Positions 1 through 9,279 of a stretch of DNA of 55,248 bases are shown one piece after another. The DNA is from Symbiodinium natans (lineage: Eukaryota > Sar > Dinophyceae > Suessiales > Symbiodiniaceae): contig CAJNDS010002524.1 of assembly GCA_905221605.1 (NCBI GenBank), positions 77,501 through 132,748 on the forward strand, written 5' to 3'. Below the pieces are notes generated by a model, which saw only the letters and a program-made list of their open reading frames with translations, was not told the origin of the DNA and ran no database searches. The position numbers were made by a program, and so were the translations under genes. How positions within the stretch are numbered: the stretch's first letter is position 1; each line of letters opens with the position of its first letter.

Positions 1-10
1 GAGCTCACAG

Positions 11-300
11 GTTTAGGGTTTAGGGTTTAGGCTTTTAGGGTTTAGGGTTTTAGGGTTTTAGGGTTTTAGGGTTTTAGGGTCTTAGGGTTTTAGGGTTTTA
101 GGGTTTTAGGGTTTTAGGGTTTTAGGGTTTTAGGGTTTTAGGGTTTTAGGGTTTTAGGGTTTTAGGGTTTTGGGTTTTAGGGTTTTAGGGTTTTAGGGTT
201 TTAGGGTTTTAGGGTTTTAGGGTTTTAGGGTTTTAGGGTTTTAGGGTTTTAGGGTTTTAGGGTTTTAGGGTTTTAGGGTTTTAGGGTCCCAGGGTGGGTT
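11..300. repeat. TTTTAGGG octamer array
   Basis: About 30 units of the octamer TTTTAGGG, with a few heptamers (TTTAGGG) and one TTTTGGG at the edges. The octamer is the Chlamydomonas-type telomere sequence, whereas nearly all other arrays in the window use TTTAGGG. It degenerates into GGGTTTTGGG at about 295-312. It is most likely an internal telomere-like array; whether it touches a real chromosome end cannot be told. Confidence 0.9.
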
Positions 301-573
301 TTGGGTTTTGGGGTGAGAGTTTCACGTCCGGATCTCTGGGTCAGCCCGCCTTCTACACGAAGTACACAATGGTTTTTTCGGTTTCGGTTTTAGGGTTTAG
401 CGGTTTGTTGGCTTAGTGTTTCGCTGGGGGAAGACGTGTGTATCTGAGTGCTCTATAACCCACCCTGTTAAGCCTATGCAAGCCTTGTAAAAAAATGCAC
501 CCTTTGAGGCTTTTGAAGCCTCAGCCCTACAAGTGCGAAACCGTACCCTAAGTCCTGACATTTCTTGCGGCAG

Positions 574-630
574 ATGGCTGGGGAGCTTCAGCGCTACCGA
601 GAACAGGTTCACCAGCTACTGGAGGATCAG
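574..630 (+). CDS. candidate exon, coiled-coil-like start
   Basis: ATG follows a plausible acceptor (ttcttgcggcag) and opens a frame reading MAGELQRYREQVHQLLEDQ, rich in heptad-type residues. A GC donor (CAG|GCGTGG) would end the exon at 630. The frame stays open to 834 but its later part looks non-coding. Product unknown. Evidence is residue character plus splice-site fit only. Confidence 0.3.
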
Positions 631-984
631 GCGTGGAGAAAGCGTTGGCCGTGGAGGGTTGGCCTTGGCAATGTCGGGGTTCAGTGTAGATGGGGTCCAA
701 GGGCTTCTCGGGATTTGTCCGAACATTCAAAACCAAGTACTTTAGTGTTGCCGAAAAGCCACGTTTCCGACAATTCCCAACGCTTCCCACGCAGTTGCCA
801 AAAAGAAGGGCGCAAACAGCTCTGGCTATCTTAAGCGGCACAGTTGTTGTTGTCTTGATGAGCCTTGTTGTAGGCTTACTTTACTATTTTGATTTTTTTG
901 GGGGGGAGTCTGAGGGAGCGGGGTTGTAAGGCTTGTAGGTTGTTTAGGCTTTAGGGGCTGTGTCTTCTGTTTAGGATCTTAGAA
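631..984. other. no gene seen
   Basis: Mixed-composition DNA with overlapping short open frames on both strands and no convincing splice chain. I see no repeat family here beyond a T-rich stretch near 880-900. Confidence 0.5.
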
Positions 985-1327
985 ACACTCAACCAAACCC
1001 TAAACCCTAAACCCTAAACCCTAAAGCCCCTTGGAACCCTGAAGCACTGTAGAAGCCCGCCTCAAAACGCCTCCGAGCCCTAAATCCCTAGGGTTTCGGG
1101 GGATGTGGGGTTTCGGGGTCTTGGGATGTTCCCCGTTATACTAGCAGTCCTCAGCAGGGACTATAGTAATAGGGGGGGGGGGTACTAGAATCCCTCTTAA
1201 GGACTGTGAGTAGAAGGGGGCACATCCCGAGGTTCAGGGTTTACAAACCCTAAACCCTAAACCCCTAAACCCTAAACCCCTAAACCCTACTAAACCCTAA
1301 ACCCTAAACCCTAAACCCTAAACCCCC
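985..1327. repeat. CCCTAAA arrays with an inserted short element
   Basis: CCCTAAA heptamers at about 985-1024 and 1247-1327, the second imperfect (CCCCTAAA and CCCTACTAAA variants). Between them lies a family E1 inverted-repeat element. The array runs into a possible acceptor ending in TTCACAG at 1340. Confidence 0.85.
1121..1231. mobile_element. E1 inverted-repeat element (copy a)
   Basis: Begins TTGGGATGTTCCCC and ends with the inverted form CACATCCCGAG; the interior is also largely inverted (AGTCCTCAG... / ...TTAAGGACTG). About 110 bp, MITE-like, no coding capacity. Seven further full or near-full copies lie in this window. Confidence 0.75.
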
Positions 1328-1340
1328 ATTTTGTTCACAG

Positions 1341-1421
1341 GTGGCCGAGCTCATGCTCGAGAGAAGCCGCAGCAAGATCCAGTCTCGGAGCTACTGCTCC
1401 AAGCGCGCTTTGGGTCCCGGA
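1341..1421 (+). CDS. candidate exon, unknown product
   Basis: After acceptor ttttgttcacag the frame reads VAELMLERSRSKIQSRSYCS and on to about 1421, then dissolves into a TTTAGGG array at 1436. The piece is flanked by CCCTAAA upstream and TTTAGGG downstream, the recurrent arrangement of this window. No family recognised. Confidence 0.3.
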
Positions 1422-1435
1422 ACCTCGGCTTGGTT

Positions 1436-1497
1436 TGGGGTAGGGTTTATGGGGTTTAGGGTTTAGGGTTTGGGGTTTAGGGTTTAGGGTTTAGGGT
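1436..1497. repeat. TTTAGGG array
   Basis: About eight TTTAGGG-like units with GGGGTTTAGGG variants, directly after the exon-like piece at 1341-1421. Confidence 0.9.
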
Positions 1498-1512
1498 AGC
1501 CCAGTGGTACCA

Positions 1513-1615
1513 CTTGGATGTCCCCCCTTATACTAACAGCACCCCTTGTTAGGAATTATAACAGGGGCTACTAGAATCCCTATCAAGGACTGTAAGTGTA
1601 AGGGGGAACATCCCG
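1513..1615. mobile_element. E1 element (copy b) nested in an E3 element
   Basis: Full E1 copy (CTTGGATGTCCCCCC ... GGGGGAACATCCCG). It is flanked by a perfect 9-bp duplication AGTGGTACC at 1503-1511 and 1616-1624. The flanking sequence itself (tagcccagtggtaccctttta) is the start of the E3 family, so E1 jumped into an older E3 copy whose remainder is missing. Confidence 0.85.
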
Positions 1616-1736
1616 AGTGGTACCCTTTTACCCTAAACCCTCAACCCTAAACCCTAAACCGCTCTTTTTGGTGGAGCTCCGGGGACCTGGATCGTGGTCT
1701 GCGCGAGGGCAGTTCAGATCTTGGGTCGGTGCAGGG

Positions 1737-1862
1737 TTTAGGGTTCTGGGATTTATAGGGTTTATAGGGTTTATAGGGTTTATAAGGTTTATGGGTTTAT
1801 CGTATTTATAGAATTTATAGGGTTTATAGGGTTTATAGGGTTTATAGGGTTTATGAGGTTTA
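1737..1862. repeat. GGGTTTATA 9-mer array
   Basis: Tandem GGGTTTATA units, a telomere-repeat derivative with two extra bases; imperfect in the middle (1780-1820). Confidence 0.85.
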
Positions 1863-1899
1863 GGCAAATACACGTGATGGTATCTCCTGTTTGTTGTAG

Positions 1900-2072
1900 A
1901 TCGCGACCTCTATGAACGCATGTTTGCAACTGCTGCAGAGCAAGCGAAGACGCACCAAAAGGCAAAGCCATCACACAGAGTAAGCGATGATGCACCAATA
2001 AGCAAAACAAGCCCGTCTAATAAGCGAAGACACCAACAAGGGTACACAGCGTATGTATCACATACACTCTAA
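1900..2072 (+). CDS. candidate terminal exon, repeat-containing
   Basis: After acceptor tttgttgtag the frame reads RDLYERMFATAAEQAKTHQK and continues 57 codons to TAA. The piece contains three imperfect copies of a ~22-base unit (AGCGAAGACGCACCAAAAGG and relatives, 1946-2045), so part of the reading frame may be repeat-driven. Product unknown. Confidence 0.35.
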
Positions 2073-2252
2073 CTTCCTAACTTAATATCATAAAGAGTCT
2101 ACTGAAACATCAGATAATGACGAACACAAATCGAAGCGAAGCCAGCCAAGCCTGCCACATTCTTGTGATACCGAGCCATTATCGGCCACCGAAGGCGGCC
2201 GGGACGAGAGGGCGATTGTCTGGCATAACGGGTTTAGGGTTTAGGGTTTAGG

Positions 2253-2654
2253 GATGTTTCCCCTTATACTAAACCGTCCTTCACAGGGATGTACAACTCT
2301 AAGCAAGCACCGCCTCTCTCGGCGAGAGTTGCGGCAAAAACGCTGTCCGGGAAGAAAGTCTTTTTCTGGGGGACATTTGTATATGATACTACTTAGTAAA
2401 AATGAATACTACGAATATTAGTAGATGGTGTCAGGCGTGTTGTCGGCTTTCCGGGGCTTCGGGAGCTGGTGACGTGTTGCTCATCCTCCTCTGTCTGATG
2501 CACTGTTTGTGAGTGCCTGCTAGGCCTGATGGGTAACTCGTATTCGGGTAGCAGTTGGGATGTTCCCCCTGATACGAACCCTCCTTAATGGGGATGACAA
2601 TAGGGGGACGTTTATCCCTATTTTGTCCTGCTTGTTCATGGGGGAACATCCCAA
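2253..2654. mobile_element. two E1 elements (copies c, half, and d)
   Basis: 2253-2300 is the left half of an E1 element only. 2555-2654 is a full-length copy (TTGGGATGTTCCCCCT ... GGGGGAACATCCCAA) with a diverged centre. Between them (2300-2555) there is no convincing gene. Confidence 0.7.
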
Positions 2655-2778
2655 GGCTTAACTTCAAAGGCCCCCAAGCCCGAAGCCCTAACCTCTTGAC
2701 GAAGTTTAGGGTTTAGGGTTTAGGGCTTCCGGAGGCATATTGCAACCATGGAGCCTGCCCAGGATCCTCACGTGCCAG

Positions 2779-3013
2779 GGAGGTGTCTGAGATTCCGGAC
2801 TCTCCGGTGATGCTGCTCCTTGACGGTGCACGTGGTTAGTTCATGCGGGAAACCGCTTATACCACATGGGCCTGCAGAGTTTCTAGAGGGCCGCCCCCTC
2901 AAGAGCTGGTCGTACCACTTCTTGCTGATCTCGAAAAGGGCACAGGATCTTCGGCACGACGTGAACCCTCAAATTGAGATCACATGTGTCCTATACTACA
3001 CCATCCCAAGTCG
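2779..3013 (+). CDS. candidate two-exon chain
   Basis: Piece 1 (2779-2825) reads EVSEIPDSPVMLLLD and ends at donor G|GTGCAC. Piece 2 starts after acceptor cctgcag at 2878 in the matching phase and reads EFLEGRPLKSWSYHFLLISK, then stays open to about 3013. The proposed intron is 52 bp. Phase match and splice sites are the only support; family unknown. Confidence 0.35.
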
Positions 3014-3035
3014 GGTACATGGACCAGAAGACCGT

Positions 3036-3165
3036 CAGGGGTCCCCATGTACCTAAATAGGGGATACTTGAGCCTTAAAGTACTTCCTACATCGGGACTT
3101 TGGGGCCCAGGTATATAATAAGGAGGTACATGGACCCTTAGGGAAGGTTACACGGACCCTAAATA
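3036..3165. mobile_element. E8-related inverted-repeat element
   Basis: Contains GGGTCCCCATGTACCTA near the left and GGTACATGGACCCTTAG in inverted orientation to the right, matching the termini of the better copy at 46195-46298. The right side is followed by a second partial copy. Confidence 0.5.
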
Positions 3166-3242
3166 GGGCTATAAGTGTAGCTACCAGAAGTATAACCCTA
3201 CTTGTAACTACCCATGAACCTCCAAGTAGGGTTCAATGTAGT

Positions 3243-3264
3243 TACCCCCCCCCCCCCCCCCCCC
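3243..3264. repeat. poly-C run
   Basis: Uninterrupted run of about 22 C. Several other long C or G runs occur in the window (8139-8171, 16070-16094, 19066-19101, 41467-41491 and more). Confidence 0.95.
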
Positions 3265-3266
3265 GA

Positions 3267-3583
3267 AACCCTCAACCCTCAACCCCTAAACCCTAAGCCC
3301 TAAACCCTAAACCCTAAACCCTAAACCCGAGTAGAGAGACAGCCAAGGATCCGGTCGTCGGATGGCCGACTGGAGGTGGTCAACGCGGGCTCCCTGCAGC
3401 CCTAAACCCTAAACCCTAAACCCTAAACGCTAAACCCTAAACCCTAAACCCTAAACCCTAAACCCTAAACCCTAAACCCTAAACCCTAAACCCTAAACCC
3501 TAAACCCTAAACCCTAAACCCTAAACCCTAAACCCTAAACCCTAGCCCTAAACCCTAAACCCTAAACCCTAAACCCTAAACCC
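3267..3583. repeat. CCCTAAA array split by a unique piece
   Basis: CCCTAAA units at 3267-3330 and a long, nearly perfect run at 3400-3583 (about 26 units). A unique exon-like piece (3331-3400) separates them. After acceptor gagagacag this piece reads PRIRSSDGRLEVVNAGSLQ. Confidence 0.9.
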
Positions 3584-3642
3584 TTGAAAGGAGTATATAG
3601 GGTACCTCATTCCCGCATTCCCTACTATACGAACCAGCCAAG

Positions 3643-3735
3643 CCGGAAGGTGGCCAACGCGGGCTCCTGCGGAGAGAGGATGAACCTCGACCCTCTGGAC
3701 CTGCCACCAGTGACCGCGTCGTTGTTGAACAGCAT
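3643..3735 (+). CDS. candidate exon with a duplicated VNAGS/VANAGS motif
   Basis: Reads KVANAGSCGERMNLDPLDLP and remains open to about 3757. Its start (GGAAGGTGGCCAACGCGGGC) is nearly the same as GGAGGTGGTCAACGCGGGCT at 3373-3392 on the other side of the long CCCTAAA array. That suggests a duplicated exon edge. Product unknown. Confidence 0.3.
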
Positions 3736-4199
3736 TTTGTTGGGCTTATGGTTTAGGGTTTTGGGTTTTGGGTTTAGGGTATACATGTTTATGAATACTT
3801 AAAACCCAAGAAGGTAGAACAATGATCACTTTTTAACATAGTACCACGGAACAATGGTGCAGGTGAAGTGCTGGTGCCTGGACTTTCTGCGGCACGCCTA
3901 GGGCGTGGTCGTTGGGACGGAGGGTAGTGTAGGTTTCCAGGATTCCTAGGGGACTACATGAACCCTAGGGTTTAGGGTTTAGGGTTTAGGGTTGTAATTA
4001 AGTATATGGGATTCTATTTCCGAAGGGTGTATGGCCCAACTGTAAGGTTCATTTGGTCCCCAAGGTTCTGGAAGGTTGTGGACACTTTGAATGACTCAAC
4101 ATGCAGCCTCGACCCTGCACACCCTGAGTCCGAAGCCCAGGAAGCATGCCATGTCGTCCAGCCTAGTCTACCCCTATCGAGGCCCCTAAGCCCTGTAAC

Positions 4200-4340
4200 C
4201 CTATAACCCTATAACCCTAACCCTATATACATATATAATATTATATAAAATAATATTTATTGATATATATATATGTATATGTATGTATTATAAATATATA
4301 TATATATATATATATAACCCTCAACCCCTATAACCCCAAA
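4200..4340. repeat. AT-rich microsatellite inside CCCTATA repeats
   Basis: TATA-type dinucleotide runs (4218-4315) enclosed by degenerate CCCTATAACCC units. No gene. The adjacent 3781-4196 stretch holds only weak open frames and a short TTTAGGG array (3963-3993). Confidence 0.85.
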
Positions 4341-4402
4341 CCCTAAAAGTTTCCTCCGACTCTGCGGGGGGCCACAAGTTGTGGCCCACCCGTGTATGCC
4401 AG

Positions 4403-6967
4403 CTTCGGGCTCCGGTCTGTTCGACGGGTCTGGAAGGCGCTTCGAGCGGGTTGTACAGCTGCCTGCCCGACACCTGCGAGAAAATTCAAGCAAGGAGCTG
4501 CCCACGAACCGTCATGCCCTGTTATGCCCCTAAACCCTACACCCCAAAACCCGAAAACCCTAAACCCTAAACCCAGAAGAGACCGACACCTCCCTGTCAG
4601 TCAATGACCCGTGTCTACGCTCCAAAACCTGCAGAAGCAGCTGAATCGATACGAAGAAGGCACGATCCATGCTGACAACTCAGGGAGATCCACCTCGTAG
4701 ATTTTGGACCTCCTTGATGCTACCGTCTACCCGTTCTCGCCTTGCAAAGTCTCAAGCGTTAAACCCCTAAACCTTCAAGCCCCTGAAAACGGAATCGAAT
4801 CCCAAGATTCGGGTCACCATACCCTGTACTTATCCTGACAGTATTTCCGATGATTAGGTCATATGGTCCATAAACCGTTTTATAGCTTGTGTAGTCCCCA
4901 AGGATCTCAGGCCTTCTGCCTGTCAGTTTCGCACCAGTACTTAGAGCAACCTGTGCACAACTGAAACCAAGGAGTCTATTTTTTGCCGAGTCCTTCTTCC
5001 TCAGTCAAGGGTACGTAGCTCCCCAAACCCTACGCCCTGAATCCTAAGCAATTCTCTAGCGAACGCTTCGGCTGAGGAAGTTTGTGGCTTGTTTGTCCGA
5101 CAAGGCCGGGTGGGGGGTGGGCGGTTGGGGGGGGGTGCCTGAGCCCTCGCGTAGTTGCGGGGAAGGGGGGGGGGGGGAGGGCGAGGATCCTGTCGTCTGC
5201 CACGGCTTTGTGGGTGGTTCCGATTTTCCCAAACTAAGGGTTGAGGTTGGGACGTTCCCCCCTATACTAGCAGTCCTTAATAGGGATTATAAGGGGTACG
5301 AGAATCCCTATTAAGGACTGTTAGTATACGGGTAGGCGGGGGAACATTCCAAGGTTTAGGGCTCGAAGGATTAGAGTAATTTGGGGGGCATACAAGGGGT
5401 ACTTCAAGGAAATGCCCTTACTAGGGTTTGGTGATGACTAGGCTGTTAGAGTTTTCGGGCTTAAGGGTTTTGGATTCTTTTCGGGCTGTTTGTTGTTCAG
5501 GGCTTCGGAGACTCAGAACCTCCATGTCCCGAAGGCCCAGGTGCTTGATGCCAGCATCCGCTACGTACCGTTGCTCCTTCCCCATAGAGTAGCCTCTATA
5601 TAACTACAAATATATATATATATAGAGATATATACACACCGATATACCCCCAAGAAACGTTAATTTCTTTAAAGAATTGGGTGTGAGAAATGCTGAAACG
5701 GCGAGGGAACATGTAAGGTTTTGGACTAGGTTTCAACCTAAACCTTCAACAGGGTATGTGTCCAAACTTAAAACGAATAGTAACTTCTTTATGGAAACTA
5801 CTTCATGAGCCCTGACCCTAAACCCGAATCCCCTAAAATAGGGTACTCCCGGTACCCCCTACGATGTAAGAAACCTGAACCCTAAAACCTTAAACCTTAA
5901 AGCCCTAAAACCACAAAACCCTACAACACTAAAGTCCCCAAACAGCCCAAAACCTTTAAAACTCTAAAGCCCAGACCCTCAACCCCTAAACCCCAAAACC
6001 CCAAAACCTAAAACCCCAAACCGTAAAACACCTAAAACCCTAAAATCCGCAAGCCCTGACACCCTAAACCCCCCAAACCCCCTCAACCCGCCTCCCCCCC
6101 CCACCCACCCTGCCTGAAGGCTTTCAGACTGATGGGCGAAGCTGCTTCGCCGGCTCTGGCGGAGCGGCCAGTCTGGTGTGTAGGTTTAGGGTTTGGGGTT
6201 TAGGGTTCAGGGTTTAGGGTTTAGGGTTTAGGGCCAGGCCCTGACCATGAGCCCAAAACCCCCCTCAAACCATCCTGTAACCTTTTTTCAGCCAGGGCCT
6301 GGGGAGGATGGGGATGTTGAGCATCTTTTGGGGATTTCAACTAGGGCACAGGGTAGGCCCTTATTCCCACTTTTTAGGGTTTAGGGTTTAGGGTTTAGGG
6401 CTACTATGACCCAGATTAGGCCCTTATGTCCTTTTCTTCGGGCATAGGTTCCCTTCTGAACCCCTTTAAACCACAAAGGGTACCCTTTTTTCCTAGGTTG
6501 CTCCTGAGCCTAGTCAAGGAGCCCCTAAACTTGGGGTGGGGGGGGGTGGGGGTCATGTGCCTGTTGATGTTCCCCCTTATACTAACAGGCCTTAATGGGG
6601 ATTATAGTACGGGGGGAACTAGGAACTATCAACCCCAATGACGGCATCCCGACCATAAACCCGTTTTTGTTGGGCTTCAGTGGGTCCCAAGAAAAGTGTG
6701 GGTTTAAGGTTTCGGAGGCGGTACTGACTGAGGTATATTGGGATTCTGCAGGGTGTGTTGTGCATGTAAGTTTACGATGTAAACATATATGTGTTTCATA
6801 TATATATATATACACACACATGGAATTATGTGTTGCATATATGTGTTGCATATATATATATATACACACACATGTAATGATGTGCAGGGTTGCCATCCGT
6901 TTCTGAAGAGCTGAAAGCGCAGGTTGCCAGGTTGGTGATGGCCTTGCAACCCCTTGCATCCAACTAA
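4403..6967 (+). CDS. phase-consistent six-exon gene model, 3' part
   Basis: Proposed exons are 4403-4449, 4635-4696, 5501-5564, 6128-6175, 6292-6352 and 6888-6967 (TAA). All five junctions keep one frame. Sample reads: SGSGLFDGSGRRFER, KQLNRYEEGTIHADNSGRST, ASETQNLHVPKAQVLDASIR, TDGRSCFAGSGGAASL, PGPGEDGDVEHLLGISTRAQ, LPSVSEELKAQVARLVMALQ. Acceptors are good (tgttgttcag, ccttttttcag, gatgtgcag); donors are GTTGTA, GTAGAT, GTACCG, GTGTGT and GTAGGC. Introns hold a full E1 element (5247-5352), half an E1 (6563-6640), AT microsatellites and TTTAGGG arrays. The family is not recognised and the upstream part is not located. Chosen by eye, so individual exons may be wrong. Confidence 0.4.
5247..5352. 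mobile_element. E1 element (copy e), in a proposed intron
   Basis: Full-length E1: TTGGGACGTTCCCCCC to GGGGGAACATTCCAA, with inverted AGTCCTTAATAGGGATT / AATCCCTATTAAGGACT arms. Flanks GGTTGA and GGTTTA resemble a worn target duplication. Confidence 0.8.
5600..5640. repeat. TA microsatellite
   Basis: TATATA run with GATATATACACACC, inside the proposed intron 5565-6127. The rest of that intron is degenerate CCCTAAA-like sequence with AAACCC phrases. Confidence 0.8.
6563..6640. mobile_element. half E1 element (copy f)
   Basis: Left arm only (TTGATGTTCCCCCTTATACT ...); the right arm is absent. Lies in the last proposed intron of the 4403-6967 model, followed by two TATATA/CACACA microsatellites (6796-6872). 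Confidence 0.65.
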
Positions 6968-7323
6968 CGCCCTCACAAAAAAACTGGCCCCTTAAACGGT
7001 TGAACCTTTCGGCCCTAGGGTTTGGGGTTTAGGGTTTAGGGTTTAGGGTTTAGAGTCCCTGAAAACCCGTAAGCTCCTAAACGCTTGAGCCCTTATTGAA
7101 AGAAAAGGCTCTGAGGCCTTGAGGTTCTAAACTCTCTCAAGAATCCTGAGCCCGCTTAAACCCTTCTCGCCTCAAAAGCCAAAACCCCTACCCCCCTGAA
7201 CCCCTAAACCTTGCGCACCCCTAAACCCCGATCCCCAATTAAATCCTCAAACCCCTGAAGCCTTAAACCCGTAAACCCTAAACCCGTAAACCCTAAACCC
7301 TAAACCCTAAACCCTTCAAACAG

Positions 7324-7401
7324 ACCCCAAGCCGGCCAGGAGATCTACTTCCAGAAGGCGGCGGAGTTGACGCCTTTGTCTCCTAAGGCGGCAGGCCTCA
7401 G
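7324..7401 (+). CDS. candidate exon
   Basis: CCCTAAA array, then acceptor cttcaaacag, then AGQEIYFQKAAELTPLSPKA, then the exon runs straight into GGGTTTAGGG. The piece has good codon character (GAG ATC TAC TTC CAG AAG GCG). Product unknown. Confidence 0.35.
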
Positions 7402-7789
7402 GGGTTTAGGGTCTATAGGGTTTAGGGTTTATGCAATCAGTCATGCGGACTGTCACGAAGCGAGACACGTGGCGACTAAACGGATTCCACTTCAGAATAA
7501 CCCTAAACCTAAACCCTAAACTCCGGTTTTCGGTTTCCGAGTGTCAGTCTCGGACTTGCCGCCGTGTGCCAGGCTTCTTGGCCTTCGCGAGGCGCCCACT
7601 GGGACTTAGGGCTCGTCATGCGGCTTACCCAAGGGGAAAGGGTTTGGGATTTAGGGTTTGGATTTTAGGGTTCAGGTTCGGGGTGAAGGGTTTAGGGTTT
7701 AGGGTTTAGGGGCACGGATTGCTCCACTCATGAAGGTAACTGTGCAGGTGGAGACAGGGCAAGAATGATCACACTGCAAGCATGCTATT

Positions 7790-7883
7790 ATGACTGACTT
7801 GGAAACGTTGTGCACACAGCTGCCCTACTCTCTGCCCCAAGTTGTTGCAACTGCTCGTGCAGTGTCGAGGCCTGAAGAGTGAT
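7790..7883 (+). CDS. candidate terminal exon
   Basis: Open frame reading TDLETLCTQLPYSLPQVVAT and ending PEE-stop at 7883. An internal acceptor (gtgcacacag) could also start it at LPYSL. Neighbouring frames at 7520-7640 are open too (FLAFARRPLGL), but no frame stands out there. Confidence 0.3.
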
Positions 7884-8138
7884 GGTGAATGCCAACATGA
7901 CAGCCCATAGTAGCCTAGGTTAGGCACCATTTGCAAATCTTGCAGTCCTAAATCAGATCCGCCTTATAAGGCCCAGGTAGGCCCTCTACCCCTATAAACC
8001 CTAGAAACCCGACAAGACACCCTACATGCTCTATTCGCCCTAACATGCACTCAAACCCCTAAACCCGAGGGGTCCGTCTCCTTGCATACTGCTTGCAAGT
8101 CCCTGGCAGGCTGAAGTCCGGGATGAGCCGGGAGGCCC

Positions 8139-8139
8139 G

Positions 8140-8171
<32 letters not shown>
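8139..8171. repeat. poly-C run
   Basis: About 33 consecutive C, the longest homopolymer of the first 10 kb. The preceding 7884-8138 region has no convincing gene. Confidence 0.95.
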
Positions 8172-8174
<3 letters not shown>

Positions 8175-8233
8175 CTTTTTCTGGTTCTTAGTAGGGTTTA
8201 GGGTTTAGGGTTTAGGGTTTCGGGTTTAGGGTT

Positions 8234-8308
8234 AGGGAATGAGGGAAGTAGCGCCCTATATGGTGCCCTTTAAGGGATTGTATCGGGTACCTCTTTCCCT
8301 CATTCCCT
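8234..8308. mobile_element. E11 inverted-repeat element
   Basis: Terminal inverted repeat AGGGAATGAGGGAA / TTCCCTCATTCCCT around a 45-bp centre. The right end plus flank (GGTACCTC..TTCCCTAC..GAACCAGCCA) recurs at 3598-3637 and, more worn, at 42265-42292. Confidence 0.65.
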
Positions 8309-8547
8309 ACGAAGAACCAGCCAGCCTCGTTGTTCCTGAGGATGCCAGGTCTAGGGTAGAAGGTCTATGGTCGTAAGGTTAGAGGGCTTAGGGGTTCAGA
8401 GTCTAGGGTGCAAGAGCCTGAGAGGTTAAGGAGAAGAGAAAACCTGGGATGGCTTAGGGTTTAGGGTTTGGGGTTTAGGGGTTAGGGTCTAGGGTTGAGG
8501 GTTTTAGGGTTTAGGGTTTAGGGTTCGGGGTTGTGGTGGGTGGACAG

Positions 8548-8667
8548 CCCTACGTCATTCCGGCTGCTCGGCAAGGATTGGACTGTAAACTTCTACACGA
8601 CAAGGGTTGGTTCTTCATGTGGTTGCCTGCCCTCTTCGCCTGCTCTGCACTCCTACACGCAGCCTAA
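8548..8667 (+). CDS. candidate terminal exon, hydrophobic C-terminus
   Basis: After acceptor gggtggacag, 39 codons read PYVIPAARQGLDCKLLHDKG followed by WFFMWLPALFACSALLHAA and a stop. The last part could be a membrane segment. The TAA stop is supplied by the first unit of the CCCTAAA array that begins there. Family not recognised. Confidence 0.45.
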   Translation, partial: PYVIPAARQGLDCKLLHDKGWFFMWLPALFACSALLHAA

Positions 8668-8747
8668 ACCCTAAACCCCCAAACCCTAAACCCTAAACCC
8701 CCTAAACCCCCTAAAACCCCTAAGCCCTCAGCCCGAAACACCCTTAG

Positions 8748-8839
8748 GCTCTCGTCTCGTTCCGGCGCGCTGGGGAGTTGGAGGGCGCGTCTCCAACCGG
8801 GACTACCCTTTGCCGGGCCCTGAGGAGCTGCTTCCCTCG
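8748..8839 (+). CDS. candidate exon
   Basis: After acceptor cacccttag the frame reads ALVSFRRAGELEGASPTGTT and ends CCTCG|GTTTAGGG, the donor being formed by the TTTAGGG array. The opposite strand is also open (GPAKGSPGWRRALQLPSAPE), so strand is not secure. Confidence 0.3.
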
Positions 8840-9279
8840 GTTTAGGGTTCAAGGTGTAGGGTTTAGGGATGTTCAGGGTTTAGGGTTTGGGGTTTGGGGT
8901 TAGGTTCAGGGTTTAGAGGGTTTATAGAGTTTAGGGCTTTCGGGTTTAGGTTAGGGTGTTTAGTCTCGATCAAGCGGAGGTTCTGGGGTTGAGTACCCTT
9001 TAAGAACTACCACCAAAAATTTTTTAGATTACTGTGAAGCCACAGGGATACTTGAGGGGTTGAGGGGTTAAGGTAGAGGGTAGTGATTCGGTTCCTATCT
9101 GACCCACATCATCCGGAACTTACGTGCCCTTAGAAAAGTGGCATGGACTACGCAACAAGGCATCTTGTTTAAGGCGCGAAGGTTACCAGTCGGTAAGCTC
9201 TCCATCTCACTTGAGGCGGAGAAGCAAGCGCGCTGGTAAGCCCGAGCCTGAGTACCGACCTGCTTTCGACCCGCTTTAG

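Noticed and set aside
6-300. True chromosome end at the left border
   Set aside because: The array is short, begins after a unique gagctcacag, and uses a variant unit; similar arrays are everywhere in the window.
1737-1862. Plus-strand frame with GFIGFIGFIGF
   Set aside because: Reading of the GGGTTTATA 9-mer; not a protein repeat.
3243-3264. Homopolymer C/G runs as functional G-quadruplex sites
   Set aside because: Long runs occur at many unrelated places, including inside elements; they look like ordinary slippage tracts. No consistent link to genes.
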